This document shows positions 25,998 through 34,868 of a stretch of DNA of 64,000 nt, piece by piece; positions within the stretch are counted from its first letter, which is position 1, and every line of letters begins with the position of its first letter. The notes under the pieces were generated by a model. That model saw nothing but the letters and a program-made list of their open reading frames with translations. It did not search any database and was not told where the DNA came from. The stretch comes from Ga0077536 sp035325705 (GTDB lineage: Bacteria > Pseudomonadota > Gammaproteobacteria > Ga0077536). The stretch covers positions 610,967 to 674,966 of the forward strand of contig DAOKZI010000001.1 in assembly GCA_035325705.1 (NCBI GenBank), read 5' to 3'. The position numbers were made by a program, and so were the translations under genes.

Positions 25998-27329
25998 CTA
26001 TCCCCTGCGCACTTCGATTTCCACCGCCGCCAGCAGCGCGTCGATGTCGGCATGCGTGTGCGCGGTGCTCAAGAAGCCGAGGCGGCCCGCGTAGAAGTAC
26101 AGGCCGTGCGCGAGCAGCGCCTGGTGTAGGCGGCGGACGCGATCCGCGTCCGCGGCTTCCGCGTCCCGCGCGCTGTGAACCGCGCGCAGGCCGAAGTGCA
26201 GGTGGAACAGCGAACCGATGCCGGTGACGACGGCTTCGACCGCGTGTGCGTCGAGCACGCGCCGCAGCCCGGCGCGCGCGTACTCGCCGAGCGCGACCAA
26301 CTCCGCGGCGCCGCCGTCCTGCTCGAGCACACGCAAGGTGGCGAGCCCGGCGGCGAGGCTCAGCGGCAATGCGCTGTAGGTGCCGGACTGGAAGACGTAG
26401 TCGTGCGGATGCTTGTCCTGTGACAACCAGTCCATCAGCTCGGCGCGGCCGCCGAAGGCCGCGAGCGGCATGCCGCCGCCGATCGCCTTGCCGAGGATCG
26501 TCAGATCGGGCGTCACGCCGTAGTAGCCCTGGCCGCCGCCGAGGCCGAGACGAAAGCCGGTGATGACTTCGTCGAAGGCGAGCACGATGCCGTGCTGCGC
26601 GGTCAGCGCGCGCAGCCCGTGCAGGAACTCGCGCTCGGCCGGGATCGCGCCGGCGAAGCCGAGCATCGGCTCGATGAGGACGATCGCGACGTCCTGCGCG
26701 TGGCGCTCGAGGATCGCGCCGGTGCGCGCGAGATCGTTGTACGGCAGCACCAGGGTGAGATTCCGGATCTCCTCCGGCAGCGCGCAGTGATAGGGCACGG
26801 CCTGCGGCGCGTCGAGGCTGCCGCATTGCTCTGCCGGAACGGCCACCGACACCATCACGTTATCGGCCTGGCCGTGATACGCGCCTTCGAACTTGGCGAC
26901 GAGCCTGCGCCCCGTCGCGCGGCGCGCGACGCGGATCGCGGCCTGCACCGCTTCCGTGCCCGTCGGCAGAAAGCGCAGGCGCTGCATGCTCGGCACGTGC
27001 CGCTGCACCGTCTCCGCCAGCTCGATCTGCGCCTCGGTGACGGCGATGTTCGGCAGTCCCGTCGCGAGCGCGCGCTCGACCGCCTCGACGATCGCGGGAT
27101 GACGATGGCCGAGGATCGCCGGTCCCGCGCCGAGCATGTAGTCGACATAGGCGTGGCCGTCGACGTCGTAGAGCCGCGCGCCTTCGGCGCGCGCGAGATA
27201 CAGCGGATGCGGCGCGCGTAGCTGCGAGTGCGCGCCGACGCCGTCCGGAAAGACCTTGCTGGCGCGAGCATGCAGCGCGCGTGAGCCGGCGAGCGCGTCG
27301 CCGGCGGCGAGTGATTCGGGTTTGTTCAT
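25998..27329 (-). CDS. Class III PLP aminotransferase, glutamate-1-semialdehyde-aminomutase-like
   Basis: 443-residue PLP enzyme of aminotransferase class III. The catalytic Lys is in 'TILGKAIGGGMPLAAFGG'. The PLP-binding parts 'PTGTEAVQAAIRVARRATG', 'GAYHGQ' and 'FDEVITGFR' are intact. A strong SD (GGAGG) precedes the ATG. It resembles HemL, but the 'hydantoinase' neighbours and GntR regulator point to a catabolic amino-donor role rather than heme synthesis; true HemL genes are rarely placed like this. It lies downstream of gntR on the same strand, so it may be cotranscribed with it. The substrate is unknown. Confidence 0.88.
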   Translation of the reverse strand: MNKPESLAAGDALAGSRALHARASKVFPDGVGAHSQLRAPHPLYLARAEGARLYDVDGHAYVDYMLGAGPAILGHRHPAIVEAVERALATGLPNIAVTEAQIELAETVQRHVPSMQRLRFLPTGTEAVQAAIRVARRATGRRLVAKFEGAYHGQADNVMVSVAVPAEQCGSLDAPQAVPYHCALPEEIRNLTLVLPYNDLARTGAILERHAQDVAIVLIEPMLGFAGAIPAEREFLHGLRALTAQHGIVLAFDEVITGFRLGLGGGQGYYGVTPDLTILGKAIGGGMPLAAFGGRAELMDWLSQDKHPHDYVFQSGTYSALPLSLAAGLATLRVLEQDGGAAELVALGEYARAGLRRVLDAHAVEAVVTGIGSLFHLHFGLRAVHSARDAEAADADRVRRLHQALLAHGLYFYAGRLGFLSTAHTHADIDALLAAVEIEVRRG

Positions 27330-27381
27330 GCGTCGTCCTCCGCGGCGAGCCGCCGGCTCAGGGGTGAGGTCAAAGGAAGGA

Positions 27382-27456
27382 TCACGTCGCGATCTGCCGC
27401 TCGCCCGCGAGCACAGCCGCGAACGCGCGGCAGGTCGGTGAATCGGTCAAGTTCAT
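27382..27456 (-). CDS. Possible 24-residue peptide overlapping the gntR stop
   Basis: ATG at 27456 overlaps the gntR stop (ATGA) and opens a 24-codon frame ('MNLTDSPTCRAFAAVLAGER...'). The arrangement looks translationally coupled, but the product is far too short for a known family. It could be the remnant of a truncated gene, a small coupled peptide between gntR and the aminotransferase, or chance. Confidence 0.2.
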   Translation of the reverse strand: MNLTDSPTCRAFAAVLAGERQIAT

Positions 27457-28145
27457 GCTTGCGCGCCTTCCGCCGCCGCGACGAGGGCCCGCAGGCCGCG
27501 CAGATCGCGCAGCTTGACCGCGCGGGCGGCCTCGGCGTCGCCGCGCGCGAGCGCGTCGACCAGAGCGTCGTGGTTTGCCCAGCATTCGTCGAAATAGGCC
27601 GGTCGATCGCGCAGCATGCGGCGGATTGCGGTCGTGCAGTGGGGCACGCTCTTCATGCGCAGCACCTCGATGAGCTGCAGCGCGATCGGCCCGCGTGCGG
27701 CTTCGTAGATCGCGAACTGGAAAGCGCTGTTCGCTTCCAGCACCCCGTGCAGCGCGCCGGCGCGGCCGTGGGCCTCGACGGCGTCCCGCAGCGTGCGGAT
27801 GCGGGCGAGCTCCGCCGCCGTCACGTGCCGCGCCGCCTCGGCGCAGGCCTCGCCTTCGAGCAGCTCGCGCAGCCGCCACAGTTCGGCCGCGGTCGCCGCG
27901 TCCAGAGTCGGCACCTTGATGCCGCGGTTCGGCAGCACGACCAGCGCGTTCTCGGCCGACAGCCGCGTCACCGCCTCGCGCACGGGCATCATACTGGTGC
28001 CGAGCTGGGCCGCCAGCTCGCGCAGGGTCAGCGCCGTGCCCGGCTCGAGGCGGCCGGACAGCAACGCGTGCTTCAGTCGCGAATAAGCGAGCTCGTTCAG
28101 CGTGATCCGGGCGAGGGGCTCGAGCGCGAGAGGACGTTCCGCCAT
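27453..28145 (-). CDS. GntR-family (FCD-type) transcriptional regulator
   Basis: 230-residue regulator starting at 'MAERPLALEPLAR'. The N-terminal winged HTH ('YSRLKHALLSGRLEPGTALT', 'RELAAQLGTSMMPVREAVTRL') is followed by an all-helical FCD effector domain with likely metal or ligand histidines ('NHDALVDALARGD'). FCD-type GntR proteins commonly repress neighbouring catabolic operons in response to a substrate acid or amino acid. It is divergent from hyuA with a 110-bp intergenic region holding a clear promoter and an 8-bp palindrome. The downstream gene on its own strand is an aminotransferase. Confidence 0.9.
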   Translation of the reverse strand: MAERPLALEPLARITLNELAYSRLKHALLSGRLEPGTALTLRELAAQLGTSMMPVREAVTRLSAENALVVLPNRGIKVPTLDAATAAELWRLRELLEGEACAEAARHVTAAELARIRTLRDAVEAHGRAGALHGVLEANSAFQFAIYEAARGPIALQLIEVLRMKSVPHCTTAIRRMLRDRPAYFDECWANHDALVDALARGDAEAARAVKLRDLRGLRALVAAAEGAQA

Positions 28146-28190
28146 CAGGGACTCCGTGGCACCGCGGCTGCCGAGATTCGGCTTTGGCTT

Positions 28191-28220
28191 TTGACATCTG
28201 TGATCACGGCTGACTATAGT
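28191..28220 (+). promoter_or_regulatory. Sigma-70-type promoter of hyuA with internal palindrome
   Basis: TTGACA (28191-28196), an 18-bp spacer and TATAGT (28215-28220). The spacer contains the perfect palindrome GTGATCAC (28200-28207), a plausible operator for the divergent GntR regulator. The hyuA start follows 35 bp downstream of the -10. Confidence 0.65.
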
Positions 28221-28255
28221 CGAGCCGGCGGCGTTCTGCACCGGGGGCGGTGACG

Positions 28256-30352
28256 ATGGCAGATTCGAAGCAGATCGGCGGCTGGCGCATCAGTGTCGAC
28301 ACCGGCGGCACCTTCACCGACGTCGTCGTCGCCGACGACGCCGGCCGCTTCACGATCGGCAAGGCGCTGAGCACGCCGGACCGCATCTTCAACGGACTGT
28401 CCGCCGCGCTCGCGAACGCCGCCGGCAGTCTGGGTCTCGGCCTCGCCGAGGTGCTCGGCCGCAGTGGCATCCTGATCTACGGCACGACGCGCGCGACGAA
28501 CGCGATCGTCACCGGCAACATCGCGAAGACGGCTTTCCTCACCACCGCCGGCTTTCCGGACGTGCTGGTGCTGCGCGAGGGCGGCAAGTTCAATCCGCAC
28601 GATTTCTCCACGCCCTATCCGGCGCCCTATCTGCCGCGCCGTCACACTTTCGAGATCACCGAGCGCATCGACTCGCGCGGCCGCGTGCTGCTGCCGCTGG
28701 ACGAGGCCGCGGCGCGCGCGACCTTGCACACGCTGCGCAAGCGCCGCTTCGAGGCCATCGCCGTGTCCCTGCTGTGGTCGATCGCCAATCCCGTGCACGA
28801 GCAGCGGCTGGGCGCGCTGATCGAGGAGGCGCTTCCGGGCCTGCCCTATACGCTGGGTCACGCGCTGAACCCGATCCTGCGCGAGTACCGCCGCGCCTCG
28901 TCGACCGCGATCGACGCCTCGATCAAGCCGCTGATGCAGGTGCACCTGCGCGATCTGCAGGCCGATCTGCGCGAGGCCGGCTATCGCGGCGAGATCCTCG
29001 TCAGCACCACGATGGGCGGCTGTCTCGATGTCGACAGCGTGATCCCGCGCCCGATCCACACGGTGCGCTCGGGCCCGGCGATGGCGCCCGTCGCCGGCCG
29101 CCGCTACGCCGCGCTCGAGGAGCAGCAGGAATCGGTGCTGGTCGTCGACACCGGCGGCACGACCTTCGACGTCAGCCTCATCCGCGACGGCCGCATCTCG
29201 ATCGCGCAGGACACCTGGCTGGGCGGGCAGTTCACGGGCCACATGCTCGGCATCCCGGCGGTGGACGCGCGCAGCGTCGGCGCCGGCGGCGGCTCGATCG
29301 CGTGGCTCGATCCGGCCGGGCTGCTGCGCGTCGGGCCGCGCAGCGCGGGCGCGAAGCCCGGGCCCGCGTGCTACCGGCTCGGCGGCCGGCTGCCGACGGT
29401 GACGGACGCGGCGCTGGTGCTCGGCTATATCGATCCCGACTATTTCCTCGGCGGCCGCATGCGGCTCGACGTGGCCGCGGCGCGCGCCGCGATCGAGGCC
29501 GTCGGCGCGCCGCTCGGCTTGAGCGTCGAGGCCGCCGCGTATTCGATCTTCGCGGTGTCGAACGAAACCATGATCAACGCGATCAAGGACATCACCGTCA
29601 GCGAAGGCATCGATCCCGGCGAGGCCGCGATCGTCGCCGGCGGTGGCGCGGCCGGCTTCGGCATCCTGCCGATCGCGCGCGAGCTGCGCTGCCGGCGCGT
29701 GATCGTGCCGCGCACGGCGAGCGTGCTGTCGGCCTGCGGCATGCAGTTCTCGGACATCCAGCTCGAATGCAGCGCGAGCGTGCCGACGCGCTCGACGAAT
29801 TTCGATCGCGCGCGAGTCAACGCCGCGCTGACCGGCATCGACGTCCAGCTCGACGCGTTCGCGGCGCGGCTCGCGGCGCGCGGCTTCGGTGAGCGGCGCA
29901 CGGCGTATCGCGTCGATGCGCATTACGCCGCGCAGGTCTGGGACATCGGCGTCGAGCTGCCCGCGCCGCGCTTCGCGCAGGACGCCGAAGTCGCCGCGCT
30001 GATCGAGGCTTTCCACGCCAATCACCGCCGCATCTTCAGCGTCGAGGATCCGGCGAGCCCGATCGAGTTTCTGAACTGGACCGGCCGCGTGTCGGTGAGC
30101 CTGCCGCAGCAGGCCGCGGCGCGTCTCGTGCCGGAGGGGCCGCCGACCGGCGCGGTCGGCACGCGGCGCGCGCTGTTCGACGAGCACGAGCCGCGCGACG
30201 CCGCCGTGTATCGCGGCGATCGGATCCGCGTCGGCGACGAGATCGCGGGCCCCGCGATCGTCGAGGAGGCGACGACGACGCTCGTGCTGCCGCCGGGCAC
30301 GCGGGCGCGGCTGATGCCTACGGGCAGCTACCTGGTCGAGATCGATTTCTGA
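28256..30352 (+). CDS. hyuA: Hydantoinase/oxoprolinase family protein, subunit A (HyuA-like)
   Basis: 698-residue ATP-dependent enzyme subunit of the HyuA / 5-oxoprolinase / acetone-carboxylase-beta family. The actin-like ATPase motifs 'VDTGGTFTDVVV' and 'LVVDTGGTTFDVSLI' are intact. An upstream in-frame GTG at 28250 is a second start choice. With HyuB it would hydrolyse a cyclic imide or amide such as N-methylhydantoin or 5-oxoproline at the cost of ATP; the substrate cannot be read from the sequence. It is the first gene of an operon with hyuB (12-bp gap) and an aminotransferase that overlaps hyuB, under a promoter shared with divergent gntR. Confidence 0.92.
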   Translation: MADSKQIGGWRISVDTGGTFTDVVVADDAGRFTIGKALSTPDRIFNGLSAALANAAGSLGLGLAEVLGRSGILIYGTTRATNAIVTGNIAKTAFLTTAGFPDVLVLREGGKFNPHDFSTPYPAPYLPRRHTFEITERIDSRGRVLLPLDEAAARATLHTLRKRRFEAIAVSLLWSIANPVHEQRLGALIEEALPGLPYTLGHALNPILREYRRASSTAIDASIKPLMQVHLRDLQADLREAGYRGEILVSTTMGGCLDVDSVIPRPIHTVRSGPAMAPVAGRRYAALEEQQESVLVVDTGGTTFDVSLIRDGRISIAQDTWLGGQFTGHMLGIPAVDARSVGAGGGSIAWLDPAGLLRVGPRSAGAKPGPACYRLGGRLPTVTDAALVLGYIDPDYFLGGRMRLDVAAARAAIEAVGAPLGLSVEAAAYSIFAVSNETMINAIKDITVSEGIDPGEAAIVAGGGAAGFGILPIARELRCRRVIVPRTASVLSACGMQFSDIQLECSASVPTRSTNFDRARVNAALTGIDVQLDAFAARLAARGFGERRTAYRVDAHYAAQVWDIGVELPAPRFAQDAEVAALIEAFHANHRRIFSVEDPASPIEFLNWTGRVSVSLPQQAAARLVPEGPPTGAVGTRRALFDEHEPRDAAVYRGDRIRVGDEIAGPAIVEEATTTLVLPPGTRARLMPTGSYLVEIDF

Positions 30353-30364
30353 AGGAGGCCTGCG

Positions 30365-32191
30365 ATGAATCAGCCGGAGACGTTTGCGAAAGACACGGAC
30401 AGCCTGTCGCCGATGCTGCTCGCGGTGCTCGCGAACCGCTTCGACGGCGTCGTGCGCGAGATGACGAACACGATGCTGCGCACCGGCCGCTCGGCGGTGA
30501 TCAACAGCGCGCGCGATTTCTCCTGCGGGATCACGACGGCCGACAACGAGCTGTTCGCGACGGCCGAGGGCCTGCCGGCGCACACCTATGGCCTCAACCT
30601 GCAGACGGCCGCGATGTGCGCCTACCACGACGACATCGCCGAGGGCGACGCCTATCTCCACAACGATCCTTACAGCGGCAATTCGCATCCGGCCGATCAC
30701 ACGCTGATCGTGCCCGTGTTCTGGGACGGCGAGCATCTGTTCAACGTCTGCGCCAAGGCGCACCAGGCCGACATCGGCAACAGCCTGCCGACGACCTATC
30801 ACGCGGCCGCGCGCGACCTCTACGAAGAAGGGGCGCTGATCTTTCCGGCCGTGCGCGTGCAGCGCGCGCACGTCACGAACATGGACATCATCCGCATGTG
30901 CCAGCGCCGCATCCGCGTGCCGGACTACTGGTACGGCGACTTCCTCGCGATGCTCGGCGCCGTGCGCACCGGCGAGAAGCGCCTGCATGACATCTTTCGC
31001 AAATACGGCAAGGCCACGCTGCGGCGCTTCGTCACGCAGTGGTTCGACTACAGCGAGCAGCGCATGCGCCAGGCGATCCGCGCGCTGCCGGCGGCGACGA
31101 TCGAGCGCGAGAGCTTCCACGATCCGATCCCGCCCTTCATGCTCGACGGCATTCCGGTGCGCACGAAGATCACCGTCGATCCCGCCGCCGGCGTCGTCGA
31201 GCTCGATCTGACGGCGAACGTCGACTGCATGGACAACGGCCTCAATCTCTCCGAGGCCTGCGCGATCAGCAACTCCGTCGCCGGTGTCTACAACTGCCTG
31301 CCGAGCGACATCCCGCGCAACGGCGGTTCCTATCGCTGCATCCGCATGAAGCTGCGCGAGGGCGCGGCCATCGGCAAACCGCGCTTTCCGCACAGTTGCT
31401 CGGTGGCGACGACCAATGTCTCCGAGCGCCTGCTCAACAACGTGCAGGCGGCGCTGGCCGATCTCGGGGACGGCCACGGGCTCGCCGAAGGCGGCATCGG
31501 CATGGGTGCGGGCTTCTCCGTCATTTCGGGCCTGGACGCGCGCCATGCCGATCATCCCTACGTGAATCAGCTCATCATCGGCAACAACGGCGGGCCCGCG
31601 TCGCCGAGCTGCGACGGCTGGATCACCTACGGGATCCCGGTCGTCGCCGGGCTGATGTACCGCGACAGCGTCGAGATCAGCGAGCTCGGCTATCCGATCC
31701 ACTACCGCGAGATGCGGCTGTGCCGCGACACCATGGGTGCGGGCCGCACGCGCGGCGCGCCCGGTCTCTCGATGACCTACGGACCGAGCGAGCACCCGAT
31801 GACCGTGGTCTTCGCCGCCGACGGCCAGCACAACCCCGCGCGCGGCGTGCGCGGCGGCGGCGACGGCAACGTCGGGCGCATCGAGCTGATCGACGCCGAC
31901 GGCACGGCGACGCAGATGCCGAACGTCGGCCAGTTCGTACTGAAGAAGGGACAATGGCTGCGCGGTCTCGACACCGCGGGCGGCGGCTACGGCGATCCGC
32001 TGGCGCGCGATCCGGCGCGCGTGCGCGAGGACGTGCTCGAAGGCTATGCGAGCGCGGCGCATGCGCGCGAAGTCTACGGCGTCGTCTTCACCGGCAGCGT
32101 CGAGAATGAGACGCTCGCGGTGGACGAGGCGGCCACGGCCGCGCGGCGCGCCGAGCTGCGCGCGGCGCGTGAGGCCGGAGCACGGTCGTGA
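30365..32191 (+). CDS. hyuB: Hydantoinase B/oxoprolinase family protein (HyuB-like)
   Basis: 608-residue partner of HyuA. Family markers are 'SRDFSCG'-like 'ARDFSCGITTADNELF', 'HNDPYSGNSHPADHTLIVPV', 'CAKAHQADIGNS' and 'RGGGDGNVGRIELI'. His and Asp residues in 'NDPYSGNSHPADH' and 'AHQAD' are likely metal ligands by analogy with acetone carboxylase and methylhydantoinase. A good SD (GAAGGAGG) precedes the ATG. GTGA coupling joins it to the downstream aminotransferase. Confidence 0.92.
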   Translation: MNQPETFAKDTDSLSPMLLAVLANRFDGVVREMTNTMLRTGRSAVINSARDFSCGITTADNELFATAEGLPAHTYGLNLQTAAMCAYHDDIAEGDAYLHNDPYSGNSHPADHTLIVPVFWDGEHLFNVCAKAHQADIGNSLPTTYHAAARDLYEEGALIFPAVRVQRAHVTNMDIIRMCQRRIRVPDYWYGDFLAMLGAVRTGEKRLHDIFRKYGKATLRRFVTQWFDYSEQRMRQAIRALPAATIERESFHDPIPPFMLDGIPVRTKITVDPAAGVVELDLTANVDCMDNGLNLSEACAISNSVAGVYNCLPSDIPRNGGSYRCIRMKLREGAAIGKPRFPHSCSVATTNVSERLLNNVQAALADLGDGHGLAEGGIGMGAGFSVISGLDARHADHPYVNQLIIGNNGGPASPSCDGWITYGIPVVAGLMYRDSVEISELGYPIHYREMRLCRDTMGAGRTRGAPGLSMTYGPSEHPMTVVFAADGQHNPARGVRGGGDGNVGRIELIDADGTATQMPNVGQFVLKKGQWLRGLDTAGGGYGDPLARDPARVREDVLEGYASAAHAREVYGVVFTGSVENETLAVDEAATAARRAELRAAREAGARS

Positions 32192-33564
32192 CGGGCACAC
32201 CGTCGAAGCGGATCCACGACGGCGACGAGCGGCTGCCGCTGCTGCTCGGCTTCCAGCAGGTCGCCCACAACACCGCGCGTCGCACGCGCTTCATGGACCA
32301 CGGCCGCGGCATCTACGTCTACGACACGGACGGCCGCGAATACATCGAGGCGACGGCTTCGTTCTACGTCGCCGGCCTCGGCTATCAGCACGAGGAGCTG
32401 ATCGAGGCGATCCACGCGCAGTACCGCGAGCTGCCGTTCTTCGTCTCGGCGCTCAATCGCAGCAGCCGCGTCGCGCTCGAGCTCGCCGAGCAGCTCGTCG
32501 CGCGCGTGCCGATTCCGCACGCGCATCTGCTGTTCGCCGCGACGGGCTCGGAGGCGATCGACTTTCTCGTCAAGCTCCTGTGGTTCCAGGCCGTCGCGCG
32601 CGGCACGCCGGCGCGCCGGACGATCGTCGGCCGCCACGGCAGCTATCACGGCGCGACGCTCGGCTCGGCGAGCCTGACCGGCGCCCACCACGAAGAGTTC
32701 GGCCTGCCGCTGCCGGGCTTCCGCCACGTGTCGCAGCCCGACTATCACGGCCATCGCCAGCCGGGCGAGACGAGCGCCGAGTATTCGCAGCGCCTCGCGC
32801 AGGAACTCGAAGCGCTGATCGAGCGCGAGCCGCGCGACAGCATCGCGGCCTTCATCACCGAGCCGCTGAGCTTCTCCGCCGGCTTTCGCGTGCCGCCGCC
32901 CGAGTATTTTCCGGCGCTCGCGCGCGTGCTCGACGCACACGGCATCGACTTCGTTGCCGACGAGGTCGTCACCGGCTTCGGCCGCACGGGCCAGTGGTTC
33001 GGCGTGCAGACCTTCGCTCTGCGGCCCGCGCACATGACGCTCGCGAAAGGCATCACGAGCGGCTATTTCCCGCTGTCGGCAGTCGCGATCGGGCCCGAGC
33101 TCTATGCCGATCTCGAGCGCGGCTCGGCCGCCGTCGGCACGCTCGCGCATGCGGGCACTTATGCCGCGCATCCGGTCGGTGCCGCCGCGGCCCTGAAGAC
33201 GCTCGAGATCATCGAGCGCGACGGCCTCGTGCCGCACGCCGCGCGCATGGGCGAGCGGCTGGGCCAGGGCCTGCGCGCCTATGCCGATCATCCGCTCGTC
33301 GGCGAGGTGCGTAGCCTCGGCCTCGCCGGCTGTCTCGATTTCCTCACACGCGATGCCGAGGATCGCCGCGTCAACGACGACGCCGCGGCCGACGCCACGT
33401 GTCTGCGGGTCTACGAAGCCCTGCTCGACGCCGGCGTCGTCGCCCGCCCCGCCGGCCGCAGCCTGATCCTCGCCCCACCGCTGATCGTGCAGCCCGCGGA
33501 AATCGACGAGATCTGCCGCCGCGTCGGCCGCGCGCTGGACGGGGCGCTCGCCTCGGCCGCCTGA
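32188..33564 (+). CDS. Class III omega-aminotransferase
   Basis: 458-residue PLP aminotransferase of the beta-alanine/4-aminobutyrate:pyruvate group. Starts with GTG overlapping the hyuB stop (GTGA). The PLP Lys is in 'TLAKGITSGYFPLSAVAI', and 'FVADEVVTGFGRTGQWFG', 'FAATGSEAIDFLVKL' and 'GRHGSYHGATLGS' complete the cofactor site. The operon implies that it removes the amino group from the product of the HyuAB reaction, or supplies the HyuAB substrate; the order is inference. A second, unrelated class III aminotransferase lies across the divergent promoter. Confidence 0.92.
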   Translation: MTGTPSKRIHDGDERLPLLLGFQQVAHNTARRTRFMDHGRGIYVYDTDGREYIEATASFYVAGLGYQHEELIEAIHAQYRELPFFVSALNRSSRVALELAEQLVARVPIPHAHLLFAATGSEAIDFLVKLLWFQAVARGTPARRTIVGRHGSYHGATLGSASLTGAHHEEFGLPLPGFRHVSQPDYHGHRQPGETSAEYSQRLAQELEALIEREPRDSIAAFITEPLSFSAGFRVPPPEYFPALARVLDAHGIDFVADEVVTGFGRTGQWFGVQTFALRPAHMTLAKGITSGYFPLSAVAIGPELYADLERGSAAVGTLAHAGTYAAHPVGAAAALKTLEIIERDGLVPHAARMGERLGQGLRAYADHPLVGEVRSLGLAGCLDFLTRDAEDRRVNDDAAADATCLRVYEALLDAGVVARPAGRSLILAPPLIVQPAEIDEICRRVGRALDGALASAA

Positions 33565-33631
33565 CGTCCCCGCAGCCTGGAAAAAGCACGGCGGAATCGG
33601 GTAGCGAGTAGCGCCGGACAGGCCGCTCAAT

Positions 33632-33926
33632 CTAGCCACGGAGGACACGGAGGGAAGAAAGGAATTGATGGGGAGTCTCCATCGCGCTGATGCCGGTAGC
33701 CGTGATCGCGTTACGGGGGCGCAGATCAATCAATTTCTTTTCCGTGTCCTCCGTGGCTAGCTCCCGTAGGTTGGGCTGACGAAGGAAGCCCAACGTTCGG
33801 CGCCTGATGTTGGGCTTCCTTCGTCAGCCCAACCTACGATCCTGATGCCGGTGGCCGCGATCGCCTCACGGGGGCATAGATTCAATGAATTTCTTCTCCG
33901 TGTCCTCTGTGTCCTCCGTGGCTAGA
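33632..33926. repeat. Mosaic of R3-variant and R2 repeats
   Basis: An R3 variant (AGCCACGGAGGACACGGAG) occurs forward at 33632-33660 and reverse at 33733-33760 and 33888-33926. Two opposed R2 elements lie between them at 33765-33795 and 33809-33838. A ~75-bp direct repeat (GATGCCGGT(A/G)GCC...ACGGGGGC...) starts at 33688 and again at 33844. No gene is visible in 33565-34049. Confidence 0.8.
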
Positions 33927-34049
33927 TTCATTCGGCGCATGAGCTGGCGCAGAGCCGAATTCCGCCGCGCTTCTTCCAAGTTACGGAGAAAAGCTTGGCA
34001 GCGTTCGAGGCTTCGCTGTACAAGGCGGCTTCGAATGCCGGGGGATGCG

Positions 34050-34742
34050 ATGCCGAAGATGAACATGAGTCTCGCCACCAACCTCGTCGCGCTGGGAGTG
34101 GCGGTCGCGGGCTATTTCCTGCCCAAGTACGGCGCGATCGTGACCACGACGGGCGCCTTCGCGCTGTCCGGCGCGGCGACGAACTGGATCGCGATCTACA
34201 TGCTGTTCGAGCGTGTGCCCGGGCTCTACGGCTCGGGCGTCATTCCGCTGCGCTTCGAGGAGTTCAAGGCCGGGATCAAGCGGCTCATCGTGCAGGAGTT
34301 CTTCTCGCGCGAGCACATCGAGCGCTTCTTCGCGCAGCACAGCGCGACGACTGCCGAGGCGGTCAACGCGCGAATCGACTTCGAGCGCGTGTTCGAGCAT
34401 CTGAGCGATGCGATCGTCGAGTCGCCGATGGGCGGCATGCTCAACATGCTCGGCGGCCGCAAAGTGCTCGCGCCGCTGAAGGAGCCGATCATCGACAAGC
34501 TGAAGGGCGTGGTCGCCGAGCTCGCGAGCGGCGACGCGGCCGCCGGCGGCGGGGATCTGAGCGCCGGTCTCGTGCGCCAGGTCGAGCAGATCATCGATAA
34601 TCGCCTCGCCGAGCTCACGCCGCAGAAGGTGAAAGAGATCGTCGAGGACATGATCCGCAAGCATCTCGGCTGGCTGGTGGTGTGGGGCGGCGTGTTCGGC
34701 GGCCTAATCGGCTTCGTCGTCGAGCTCTTGAAGCTCGCCTGA
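34050..34742 (+). CDS. DUF445 family membrane-associated protein
   Basis: 230-residue protein of the DUF445/YheB-like family, function unknown. Start at 34050 ('MPKMNMSLATNLVALG') follows a GGGGGA-type SD; ATGs at 34035 and 34059 are alternatives. It has an N-terminal membrane segment ('NLVALGVAVAGYFLPKYGAI'), a family motif 'FALSGAATNWIAIYMLFER', a helical middle and a C-terminal hydrophobic helix ('LVVWGGVFGGLIGFVVELL'). It is bracketed by repeat clusters and appears monocistronic. Confidence 0.85.
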   Translation: MPKMNMSLATNLVALGVAVAGYFLPKYGAIVTTTGAFALSGAATNWIAIYMLFERVPGLYGSGVIPLRFEEFKAGIKRLIVQEFFSREHIERFFAQHSATTAEAVNARIDFERVFEHLSDAIVESPMGGMLNMLGGRKVLAPLKEPIIDKLKGVVAELASGDAAAGGGDLSAGLVRQVEQIIDNRLAELTPQKVKEIVEDMIRKHLGWLVVWGGVFGGLIGFVVELLKLA

Positions 34743-34757
34743 GCCGAGCTAAAGGAC

Positions 34758-34792
34758 CGTAGGTTGGGCTTCCTTCGTCAGCCCAACCTACG
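34758..34792. repeat. R2 palindromic repeat
   Basis: The perfect palindrome GTAGGTTGGGCT-N9-AGCCCAACCTAC lies 16 bp after the DUF445 stop. It is a plausible terminator, identical to the copy at 25846-25878. Confidence 0.85.
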
Positions 34793-34868
34793 TCGGCTAC
34801 GGTGATGAGGCGCGCGCATTACCTCAATCATGAAAGAGACATGGTCCTTCAAACGCGAACGGCGGTTT

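Noticed and set aside
25998..27329. Naming the aminotransferase hemL
   Set aside because: The similarity is real, but its placement beside a GntR regulator and hyuAB suggests a catabolic paralogue, so no gene symbol was given.
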